Of a DNA stretch of 64,000 nucleotides, positions 1-11,003 are shown piece after piece; the stretch's first letter is position 1; every line of letters begins with the position of its first letter. This DNA comes from Polytrichum commune (lineage: Eukaryota > Streptophyta > Polytrichopsida > Polytrichales > Polytrichaceae), in NCBI GenBank assembly GCA_950295325.1, contig OX485806.1, positions 2,356,001 through 2,420,000 on the forward strand, written 5' to 3'. The position numbers and the translations under genes were made by a program. The notes beneath the pieces are model-generated. The model did no database searches and was not told the origin of the DNA. It was given only the letters and a program-made list of their open reading frames with translations.

Positions 1-1030
1 TCACGAAGGTCCAAGACATAGCCATTTGTATCTATCACCACCTTCTAGTATAAGCAACATTTTTCTGTGTGTATGAAGCATAATTAAAGACAATACATCC
101 TTAACCTCCATAATGTCACTTCCTTTTTTATATCCCCAAACTCTAGGGAACAAATGTGCTCAGTTCAAATATCCCTCCTTGTTGTCACACTTCCCTCTCA
201 TATATCATGGGTTCCGACATTAATGTAATCCACCAAAGAATTCAAACCATACCCTTTCAAACATCACGTTGTCATCATTATCATTATCGTCATTATTGCA
301 ATGTTGGCTTTATGTGATTGCCTTAATGTCACGCACTACATTAAATCTCTTATTATCACGCATCGATGTTAACATTGCATACCTCCTTTATGTCACATGC
401 ACTTTGGTTGTCGCATGCATGAAATTAGGGAGGTTAGAGTGCACTTGCAAGGGGAGGAACAAAAAAAAAAAGTCCACAATAGGAAACCTAGGGTTTATAT
501 AAGATCGCCCTCAATATCATTTGCAAAACACCAAGATGTTATAATAATCATGTTGGGAGTCGTAATTAGGTGAACTTCTCATGGGACCTCTTAACCCCCT
601 AACTTCTCAAGGAATCCATTTATGGTTGAAGGATGATTTCTTCCCTACATTAACCCACATAACCCATTCATCCGTCATCAAATAACATCAACAAACATCA
701 AGCCAACACAAATATCAACCCATAATTCACGACCAATGCAATTTGGAGGCGATTAGAATGTGTTAAATTTTTTGTCAAAGTAGGAAACAATCATCTTTGT
801 CTTGTGTCAAGAACTCATGCAAGGGTCTTGACTCCAACCAATGTTTGCCACTTCATTGCAAACTTTGCATGAACATTAAAGACGCTTGTTTTTTGTGAAA
901 GTGGAATAATTTTTTATTTCATGTAAAAATGGCATTTCTACTCACATCAACCATTTAATTTAACATTCACACACCCTCTGATTCTAAAGGAATTCTTCAT
1001 AGAGTGAGCAAGTAGCAAAAATTGCCATAT
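1..1030. other. AT-rich intergenic DNA
   Basis: No gene or recognisable element was seen here. The stretch has only short chance reading frames, A/T-rich composition and a poly-A run near 461. It could be decayed repeat sequence. Confidence 0.5.
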
Positions 1031-1037
1031 GCTTGCA

Positions 1038-1270
1038 ACTACACTAAATATTGTAGCCAGTATCACAAACTATTTGGAATTATGCAATACTAAAAATATT
1101 TATTATATATCTCATTTTTTACCAACAAAGGTCAAATTGGTTATTTGGATATTATAGAATACGATCATCTTTACTTGGTAAGAAAATACATTAACAATTT
1201 TAAAAAAAAAAACATATAGCATTGTGTAATTCCAAATAGTAAGTGACACTAAATACAATAATTAGTGCAG
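1038..1270. mobile_element. MITE-like element with ~50-bp inverted ends
   Basis: The left end (from 1038) and the reverse complement of the right end (to 1270) match over about 50 bases. Both contain the run CTATTTGGAATTA and an ACACTAA/GCACTAA start. The core is A/T-rich and non-coding. A related terminus with ACACTAAATAT occurs at 29129-29510. The size and structure fit a miniature inverted-repeat transposable element; the superfamily is not determined. Confidence 0.6.
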
Positions 1271-1449
1271 GTTCAACACTATATTATGTACAGCTTCCAT
1301 AGTCAACAATAATGTAAAATGCAATAGAATAATAGCAATCCTCCCCAGTTTTGTGCCGATTTGTATACTCTTCAGGCTCCTGTGATAGGGTTTGCACTCG
1401 AGGATTGATCAAGTAATGTATTCCATCTCTTTTAAGCTATTTCAACATA

Positions 1450-1972
1450 GGGCCACTTCACACACGAGCCAAGAGCCGTGACCATGAAATTGTGAGAGCC
1501 CAAAAGAAAGTGTCCAAAGGCCGTCCCAAGACACCTCCAAAATCATGTCATGTGGTCACGGACCCTCAAGTGTAGTGTGAAGCCATATGTGACCAGGCCC
1601 TCAACCAAATGCTATTTCAATGCATTTCTATTCACGTGGGTCCTCACACATGATAAAATCGAATAAATCAACAGTTGTGAGCGTTTGGAGTGCCAGGGTC
1701 TCCTAGTTTTGTGTTAGGCCTACCTCCAAGAGGTGGGTTTTGAAAGTAGTCCAAGTGACCATGAAACACGATGCATTGGATGCCATGTAAGAATCCATGT
1801 AGACTTTACATCCATCTTGCATTCACATACTCCGTTGATCCCTCGAGCGTAGTGTGAAGCGAACTTGGGCCGGCTCCGCCTTTTCCACCAATGAGAGTGC
1901 TTGAAGTGTCACGGGCTCTCAGTCTCGTGTGTGAAGTGTCACGGGCTCTTAGTCTCGTGTGTGAAGTGGCCT
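1450..1972 (-). mobile_element. Tourist-like MITE, copy 1 (inverted relative to the other copies)
   Basis: A non-coding element of about 520 bp bounded by GGGCCACTTCACACACGAG at the left and its inverted counterpart ending GTGTGAAGTGGCC at the right. It is homologous along its length to 30782-31281 and 38926-39392, which lie in the opposite orientation. The right terminus carries an extra tandem copy of about 31 bp containing the motif CACGGGCTCT. The GGGCC terminus and a TTA trinucleotide next to several ends suggest the PIF/Harbinger (Tourist) group; that assignment is inference. Confidence 0.7.
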
Positions 1973-4900
1973 TTAACCTCCTCAAACAAAGTTCCATAAT
2001 TCCTCCATAGTAGTGTAATTGCAATCGGCACAGCTTATAGAATCAATCAAACAAGGGTAAGTCTCTAGCCACAAATGTGTTAAGAACGGATGTTTTAATC
2101 TGAGCTTTTATGTGCAATCTCAGCTACGTTTTGTACTCTGGAATTTGTATGACGTTTTCCTAGCATCACTTGTGGGTTTCTTAGTTGTGCTACACTTGCC
2201 ATGCATAGTCATGGTATTGTTTCATGATATCTTGAAGATAATATTAGACATGTCCTTGATGCATTGAATTTTCCTTTTGATTTTTCACATGACATGAAAC
2301 CCATCATCAATAATTGTTGACAACATATAGGTTGCAATCACCACTTCCAGGTATATGTTTTGTGTAATGCAATCATATGTGCAAAAATGATGTTGTGAGA
2401 TAAGTGTTATTCAGTTAATATACCATGGAAGTATGTATTACACATTAAGTGTCATGCAGGAAGTATGACGTAGAAAGTGCCATGCACCATGTGTCATGCA
2501 TATCTATTTTGCAGAAAATATCACATAGAGAGTGGTATGGCACCATGTGTCATGCATGTCTCTTATGCGGTAAGTGTTACATAGAAAGTGTTTTGATGCT
2601 ACTTGTTGCATTTGATGTGAGGTCATATTATAATTTTTTAGTTGCAAGATTTCATGTGCATGTCATGTACCAGTTTAGCTCCTCGCTTTTCAAACTACCA
2701 TATGTCTAGTTCTTTGTAATTTAGAAAAATATGCATATTAATGATGTGTTTACTTCATCTTCTTCAAGAAAGTGTGGCATTTTGCCCAAATTTCTTATGC
2801 CTATGGCAAGATAGGAAGGTAGGCATAAAATGTGAAGATAAACTTGTTGGGGTTGTTATGTATGAACAAGGTTGTTATATTGATGTTGATCCAATATTAC
2901 TCATGAAATACATAAATAAAGTTTGAAAGAGAAAAGTCCCATGTAGTTTATCAACAACCAAAACATTCCACAAGTTGGGCTATACAACAATATTGTGATT
3001 AAAACACATCACTCAATTTTTGAAGAGTATATTGAACTCGACAAATGAATTTTTCAGTGGCCACCACATGGATTCGTTGATTGATCATCTTATCAGAGAG
3101 GTGATCCTTTATTATTGGTATGAAATTCAATGTAGGGCTTTTGGGTTGATTGAATTGCAAATGAGAGGGCAACGTTGCTTTCACTATCATCCAAGCCAAT
3201 GCCATACTAGACTCCAACATTTTCATATGTAATGATGATGATGTTGCATATGTTGAGTAGGTCAATAATTATCCCAAGGTCTTGATCATATACTCCCTTG
3301 ATTTGGAGTGGGCACAAAAGTGGGTTCCAATAGCATCATAAACATAGATGACAATGTTGATGTTGTTATCCACTTCTCTAAAGATATTGATTGGGTTGGC
3401 CAAACATTAAACCCAGCCTTGACTTTCATGTGGATTCAATTGACATGTTTTCTCATGTTTCTTTTATCCAATTGAAAGCTTGGTGATGCAACTCATTCCA
3501 TCGTTCTATAACATGATATCCAAGACAAATTAGGCCACAAGGTTCAAAAAATGATGACATTGGTATATGAGTTGTTTGCAAAGACTAAACCAGAATACCC
3601 TAATCCACAAAGTTGCCTAGTAATAAAGTTAAAATACTTCAAGGGGGGGCCAAAAATCTAAACACAATAGATGTGACAACATTGTAGAAAAATGATAATA
3701 CACCGCTTTTCCCACACACCGCCACCCTCAATCACATACAAATGTCAACAAACCTGACAACCGAAATACCGATACCAAACCTACCAATATACAACTACAA
3801 GGATCATGATAGAGATCTGCACTTCTCATTCCTAACCTCATTGTCACTACAAGCACTACATGATACATTTTGTAAAATCTATATAAGGTTGAAAAGAGGT
3901 ATCCTCCCGAATATATTTTGTGTTTAGCGGAGTCTGGAACTTGCCAACACCAAGCCATTAGTTATCAAGGGCTAACTAATGTCTATTGTCATGGGTCGTC
4001 TTGATAACTTGGTTTGACTATCCTTGTTAAATCCTCTACGGTTACTAGCTAGGACTCTAATTCGGTCACTAGGTTCTCTAAATCCTTCTCTAAATTCTCT
4101 CGCTTTTCCTTGTTGAATTTGACTCCATAGTGTTTCCGCACCTGGAAGGTTATTCTCTTGGTATCAATCTCTCTTTAATCTTTATGAGGTGTTATACACG
4201 TAGTGCTCTTACCTGTTGAGTCTATCAATGAAGATACTCAAAAGTTCGTAAATTTGGTTGTCAATTCTTATAATGGGTTCTTGACTGAATGAATCCTATG
4301 TGGTCTAGGAGGAAAGATAGGGAACTAAGTCTCAAGGAAGATTGAGCTAGTGTCTATAAGGGTTAATGTCACATTGGATTAAGGTATCTAATAAAAAATC
4401 ATGGCAATTCCCATTCCTTACTCTCATTCATATGAAATTATTCTTCTTTTAGGGGTTCATTTGTGATCCTTCCGTCGTGAGTGATTCCGTCCTATCCTTA
4501 GGGAATTTTCTATCACTCTATGTCTTGAACTAGTTATGTCGTGAAGCTCAAAAGATTGGTGAGTAGTCAATGGCTTATAGTCGGGATGAAGTCCGTGGTA
4601 ATGTCTTTTTAGTAACCGCATAATTTGTAATCTTCATAAATCATGATTGCGGTAATTCAAAATTTAAGTTCTCTTTAATCAACTTACAACCATCATGCCG
4701 ATTCTTCAGAGCTTATAGTCATCACCTTTGTCTTTAGGGGAATCTGGAAACTCATCTCAAAAACATTCACACAATTAATACACAAAACAATGCATATCAA
4801 ACTAGGCGATATCCTTGGTTATAGGCCTTAGTATGTTAATGATCCTTAAAACTTTCATTGGTTATAGCCTTACTCTTCTGAAGTAGTGTCCTCCTCTTCT

Positions 4901-7700
4901 CAGTGTAATGTCCTTGTAGCTTATAGCCTGCGCATTAGGCTTCGTCACTACATGCATATAGACTCCCTACCTCTCACCTTCTTGGTGGAAGGGACCTACT
5001 TAGGCTATACCCCTACCTCGGTGATCACCACCAGGTAACATCCTTTTTTGATGACTCGGCTTAAGCCTTTTGCTATGGCTATGGCCACTTAGTCTCTCTT
5101 GGTAACGACCTTGCCCATCTTTGGCATTTCTTAAGCTTCGGCTACTCAACTTATGTTTGTCAACTTGCATACAAGCTATTGCCCTTCTTGCGGTGACTCG
5201 CCTTCACAGACTGAGGTAAAATTGCTCTTGCTTGTTGCCAACACTCTACTTTCCTTTCAAAGACTTATACCTCTCTCCTACATCTCTTAGGTTATAGCTA
5301 GAGAATCAATCCTTTCAACTGGCCTATGGCACTCACAACCTTCACAAGTTCACTTGCCTTTATGGCCAATCAATCTTTTATTGACCATTGCCCTCAAAAA
5401 ACTTGACTTTGCCCGACTTCAAACGACGTTGGACTCTGCAAACATTACTCTGTAGATTTTGCACTCAGACTTCCTCTTACTCGGCCTACTGCATATCTTT
5501 CTTACATCTCATCTTAAACACTTTAATCTTTGCTCACTACCATTCATATTTTGGGACAGAATACTTGCCTGACTTGCATTGACTACCCTTGCTCTTACAT
5601 ATCCATACAATCATTTCACTTCAAGATAATTGCACACAAACATAACAAAAACTTGCACTCCAAGTTCACTAAGATAATAACATTGAAATCATAATCTTTA
5701 CTATCAATGTCAAAGTTCAAAAATAACCAGAGTCTGAATCACTCGGCTCTAAAAGACTTTTCCTATGCCCACAAGCATCTCACTTGGGGCTGCCTAATTG
5801 CTAATCAACCTCAATATCAGAGTGTTGATGCTTCTCTACCAATCTATTGCTAATATTTTGAGACTATGTCTAATTTATGCAATTGAAAAATAGCTTGCTC
5901 TTCCCCTCGCCTGCCTCCTCCTCATAGAATCGAGGAAGAGGAGCAGTCGGTTAGAGCCCCTAACCGTCTCATAACGGCAATTGCCTCTCCTTCCTACTTT
6001 GGATGGCTTCCAGTGGCTAATGGCCGGATGAAAAGCATTAAAATTTGAGAATTGCCTAATTCAGCTATGCTATAGCCAAAAATTGGTTTTACAAGTCTCC
6101 AATGTTGTCTAGTCTTTAAAATTTTCCAAATTTTGGTATCTTTTGGGTAGTCACCTTTAAAGATGGTCTCATTTTTTTTTTTCAAAACCCCATGAAATTG
6201 TCTCTCGGTGGCTCCATCTATCGGCAGTTGAGGTTTTTGGCTATAGTTTGAACTGAAAAGTTAATTGTTTTGCATTCAACTTTGGTGTCATTGTCCCCAT
6301 AGAATAAATATTCATGAATTTTACCACATGATCCACGAAGGCCTCCTTTGTGATAATCTAGATCCAACAAAGGTAATCGAATATTTCCGCCATCTCCAAC
6401 TTGATTTGGTTTGCTTTCTAAGCCTTCTTTAGAACTAAAAGGATGTATGGTAATTCTATTGGTTTCACAATCCATTGCCTTGGTTACTCTTCCTTCCTAT
6501 CAATCACCATTCTCTTTGTATCAAGCTATAGACTTACCTTTTCAAATAAAAGAAAACAAGGTTTTATCTTGAGAAAAAACACACCAGGCTATCAACTTAT
6601 TCTATCCTGGTAACAAAATATTTGTATGGAGGATCAACTTCCTATGGAAGATTCAATGTTGTCTGATATCATGCGCAATTTTCATTACCAATCTTTTTTG
6701 ACTTGTAACATCTCATCTTAATTTCTAATTTTGAAGCTATTGTTTTTTGGGATTCTTCTTCTACCACTGATGTAGACTATAGTATTTCTTTCATCCACCA
6801 TTTTCACCTAGTCTATAATCTTCTCAATACTTTTCTTTGGTAGTCATGAATATGGGTTTTCTCATATCAATCCATTGTTTATTCCTCATGCCTTCACTAA
6901 TGTTCTTGAAATTTAGTTTTTTTAAACAATTGTGTTTCTTGTTGTGTTAATGTCTACGTAGCTTTCATTATTCAAAGACAAAAACCAAAAAATAAGAGCA
7001 AGAAAGATGCTTGGCAACAAATAGCCCTATAACTTCATAGCATTATTTTTCTCTTTATATAATCTACTTGATTCACTTTTTCATATTCATAATATCAAGA
7101 AGTTTCATGATTGTTTGGAATAATTGGGCTACTCCAAAGGCAACAATCTATCTTTCAACAATGTCTCATTGGCTTTTTGTTATTTTTTTCATTAGCAATG
7201 GATTCTATATTCTTGAATCCATGCATGATATTTTTGTGCTACTCATTGCAATGCATGAACTCAATATATGATATTTGTTTGTTTGTTATATATGTTTGAT
7301 CCTTGTTTTTGTTTTTATTTTTTGTTTGCTATGTATTTAATTTCTTATATGTAAAATGATAATTTCAGTCATATTGAACATTCATATGTGAAGACCAATT
7401 TTGTTCATAAACTATATTGGGTGCAAATTATTGGAAGTTTGTTTATTAAGAGCTTCAAAGATTTGTTGATGCTTAATCAATATAAAAATTACATTACAAT
7501 TTTTTTGCAAAGTAGTACATGCTTACATATGATTTTTCTTGTTACTTGTATAATATAAGTTTTATATTGTATAATATATATTATATGATAATGTTGTGCT
7601 TATTCAATATATTAATTTAAAAACGGGAGATTACTGAGGCAGGAGATCGCAAAGGCCCAATATTTGGCCAAAAAAATTAATAAAATTTTAGCTCATTCGA
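1973..7700. other. gene-poor AT-rich intergenic region
   Basis: No supported gene was found in these 5.7 kb. Open frames are short and lack recognisable family motifs. From about 3.9 to 5.8 kb there is a different texture, richer in C and T with recurring 'cttatag' words, which might be an old retroelement relic, but no LTR pair or coding domain could be identified. Confidence 0.45.
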
Positions 7701-7714
7701 GAACATGACCAAAC

Positions 7715-9030
7715 CTTTGAAGGTGTAATTGAATTTATGAATGTAGCAATGGATGCTAAACATGTCAAATCAGATCATAGCATGGATAAACATTTGTCCA
7801 TTGCATATCTTTCTTTAGGTCATGATTTCTTGGCTCAAATTGATAAAATCATAATTTATGTTATGATAAGCATCAAATAAATTAAGAAGAACTTCAACAT
7901 TTTGTAATCTCAAGCGCGGATTTCCAACAAAAGTTCAAGTGGTTGGAGCTTTGGAACTTTATTTTTGCATTTTGAATGGCTTTAAGATTTCCAAATATGC
8001 TTAATTATGATAAGGTTTTTGATCTTTGGTTACAGAGAGCAACATTTTGGAATCAAGTATGAAAATTTTGTACACATTTGTTTTATTCTTTTTTCTAAAT
8101 ATTTTTTTTGTATTATGTTTTTCAATATTTTTTAATTACTTCATATATATATTTATGTAATAATCGGCTTAAGAAGCTTTGCGCTTTATTATTTCTATTT
8201 TTTTTAATAAACAATATCATCAAGGTGAATCCAAATGCAACTGAACCTTTGCTAATTTTTGTTGATTATATTGAATCTTAGAGGGTGTTTGCTGAGAAAT
8301 GGCATGTTTCAACATATTCGAGTCGAATGATGACTTTATAAAAAATAAATATTTTGATAAAAAACATGGTGGACTTCAAGCTATAAGCCGGGTTGTTTAC
8401 ATGTGTCAATTCTATATTTTATATTTTATGTTTAGTACTCATGTTTTTTTATTTGTTTATAACTTTATAAATTTTGGTTTAAAATTGGTAATGATAGATA
8501 TTGTTAGTACATGTTATTTTCTTTCAATATTTTGATCAATCAATCACATTTTTAGATAAGTTTAAGGATGTTTAGTCGGATTTTTTTTTGTTCACTCTTG
8601 AAATATGCAAACATTGGGATGCAAAACATTGGTGTAAATGTGGATGGTATAAATGACTTGTTTTTTAACATTTTGGATGTCAAAGAATAAACCAAGACTT
8701 GGCCTGAATCTTTTCATGATTATCAATGCATTTTTTTATAAAGGTATAGTTCTTACCTTTTTTTTATAAATATACAATATATTGAATTATCAATAGATTT
8801 GTTTTTACTTTGTTGCTTAATAATATATTGACTTTATATGGGTTGCATTTATGTTGTCTGAGTTGATGCACATTGCACATTCTCCTTTTAGAGAGTAATA
8901 CCAACAATTGATTTGGTTATTATAGATACCTCGAATGGGCTTTTTGTGCCTGGAGTTTCAATATCTTCATCTTTGAATTTTTTTTGGAATACAAAGTCCA
9001 ATAATATTCCCAATCTGTTTTGATTTTGAT
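7715..9030 (+). pseudogene. decayed intron-containing coding remnant, unrecognised
   Basis: Several exon-sized stretches read as protein-like sequence, separated by very T-rich intron-like DNA. They are about 7721-7879 (contains SIAYLSLGHDFLAQIDK), 7906-8060 (contains VFDLWLQRATFWNQV before a GT), 8222-8345 (contains NPNATEPLLIFVDYIES, then a stop, then VFAEKWHVSTYSSRMMTL), about 8650-8735, and 8891-9023 (contains RVIPTIDLVIIDTSNGLFVPG). In-frame stops interrupt at least two of them. No family was recognised. It could be a dead host gene or an intron-bearing transposon gene. Confidence 0.35.
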
Positions 9031-9176
9031 TTTGCATGCAATATGTTCATGACGATGGTCCTTTATTGGTATTTTATCGTAAATTTTAGATTAAATCATA
9101 AACATAAAGCTCTTAATCCTTAATTAAGGACCATAAACCCCAAATGTTCTATTATATTGAATTAGGTTAATTGAGC

Positions 9177-9690
9177 ATTAATTACAATATCAATTCATTT
9201 CATAAGTATTCATACATTGAAGAGAATTAGAGATAGGCAATTTTCACATGACAAGTGAATAAGTATAAGATTTTAAGTTCAATTTAAAAAAATAAAGGTC
9301 CTTTCAAAGGGTAAAAATTCACAAACGTTATATCACAAAGATTCCTATTCAATTTGTTTCATTATCTCCTAGTTGATTTTATGCTTTCCTTGCGTGCACT
9401 ACTAGTAGAGTGCAATCTACACCAATTGCTATATTAATTAATTACAATGTGAATTAATTTCACAAGTATTCATACACTAGAATGATTAAGGAAAAAGGCA
9501 ATTCACATGTAACAAGTGACTTAGTCTAAGATTTTAAATTCAATTTAAAAACAACAGAAGCCCTTTCAAAGGGTAAAAATTCACAAAAAAAAATTCATGA
9601 AAACATCTATTCAATTTTCTAACTTCCTAGCTGACTTTATATTCTCTTGATAAAATATGTACCAATAGAAGAGTGGAATCCACACCAACT
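9177..9690. repeat. tandem duplication, period ~260 bp
   Basis: Two diverged copies lie head to tail at about 9177-9425 and 9437-9690. Shared words in the same order include CAAGTATTCATACA, AGATTTTAA, CCCTTTCAAAGGGTAAAAA and GTAGAGTG/AAGAGTGGAATC. Neither copy codes for a protein. The second copy runs up to the sharp GC-rich boundary upstream of HMGR. Confidence 0.7.
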
Positions 9691-9779
9691 GCTACTACGT
9701 AATGTGCAAATGAACATTTGTATATTGGACCATGAAGAGGAGTGCATTCAATATGGTATTGGTGGCCAATGTCTTTTTG

Positions 9780-10045
9780 AAGTCGGGCGGGATCGACGGG
9801 CAGCCATCTCGGCCGGGGCGGGGCGGGGCAGGGCGGGGGCGTCAGCCCTCTTTAGCTGGTGGTGGGGGACTGTCGCCTACGACGCCCTTTTCTCAGAACC
9901 ACCTCCTCCTCCGACTCCTGCCCCTCTACCACCCTCCGTCCATGTGCGCAACGGCGGGGCGCACGATCCGGGCCGCCTGCTGATGGAACGGGGGCACGGT
10001 GAGGTCGGAAGAGTGGCTGGCGGGCGCTGGCTGCCAGGTAGGTTA
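9780..10045. promoter_or_regulatory. GC-rich island upstream of HMGR
   Basis: Composition switches abruptly from strongly AT-rich to strongly GC-rich at about 9780, with repeated GGGGC words and many CpG dinucleotides, then declines toward 10.1 kb. It lies about 1 kb upstream of the HMGR start codon. Reading frames across it are low-complexity (G, R, A, P) and look like composition effects rather than genes. A CpG-rich promoter or first-exon region is the simplest reading; an unrelated GC-rich insertion cannot be excluded. Confidence 0.4.
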
Positions 10046-10136
10046 ACTTATACATGTAGCTACTGATGAGGCAGTATGTAATGCGGGGATCGGAAGCCTG
10101 TGAAAAGAGCGGGCAATTTCTTGCGCATTGTGCCTT

Positions 10137-10705
10137 ACTGTGACTTGGTCACTCGCTGCATGAGTGACAAGCACATAGGTGCGGTGCAGGCTCCGAGGCA
10201 CCGGCGGTTGAATCTGTAGTACTTGTTTTCGCCTCAGCGTGTGGTGTGAAAACCTCCGATTCGAAGGAGCTCATCGGTGCTGGTGGTGACAGCGTTCTTC
10301 GTTGTGTGAGCCCGGTAAGTATATGGATGAGTATGTAGGAGCGTTGTGATGAACATCGTAATAAGTATGTAGCGAGGCAGAGGCATGTATGCAACGGTCG
10401 AAGTATTATTTGAAAAGGGGGGGGGGCGGTGGCGCATATGCATTGCGATGGGCAGCAACTGCTTTACCGCGACGTGGTCACTCTCTGCATGAGTGACAAG
10501 GTTGCGGTGCAGTCTCCGAGGCGTCGGCGGCTGATTCCGTAGTGTCTCCTTACTATTGTTTGGTGCTTAAGCTCGTATTACTGTTCGGTGCTAAAGCCGC
10601 GTTTTCGTAGAAGCTCATCGGTGGCGAACGCTTTCTGCTGTGGATGATGGCAGTTGTGAGTCTCAAGTAAGCATGTGAGTGCGTAGGCGGGCATTGTGAG
10701 GAGAA
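10137..10705 (+). repeat. duplicated segment in the HMGR upstream/leader region
   Basis: Copy A (about 10137-10360) and copy B (about 10466-10705) share, in the same order, TGCATGAGTGACAAG, GCGGTGCAG.CTCCGAGGC, CGGCGG.TGA, AGCTCATCGGTG and a G(A/T)AAG(T/C)AT-type donor-like word. A fragment of a third copy (CTGCGACTAGGTCATGAGTG) starts near 10709. The offset is about 330 bp. The region lies directly upstream of the HMGR coding sequence and may be 5' UTR or promoter. Confidence 0.7.
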
Positions 10706-11003
10706 ACTACTGCGACTAGGTCATGAGTGTAATGAGATCGGGTGCTCTTGTATTTCTTTTTTTCTTACTGTGGCGAGGGAGCGACTGTTTCACAGAGGGT
10801 CATCGGTGCTGATTGGTTTTGTTTGTGTGTTTGTGTGGGGATGATGATAGGTGTGTGCGGGACGCGCTTTAGAAGGCACACTCTGCGGTGTCGTTTCGTG
10901 ATACCTGGCCCTGGCATTGTAGCATTCTTAACTGTCGTTGGTTTGAGATTGTACGTGACGGAAAAGACAGCCTCGGGAGGGAGTGTGGAGGTTGTTAGAG
11001 GCG

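Noticed and set aside
9647-10066. Open frames on both strands over the GC-rich island
   Set aside because: They are low-complexity Gly/Arg/Ala/Pro translations explained by base composition, with no domain or splice structure.
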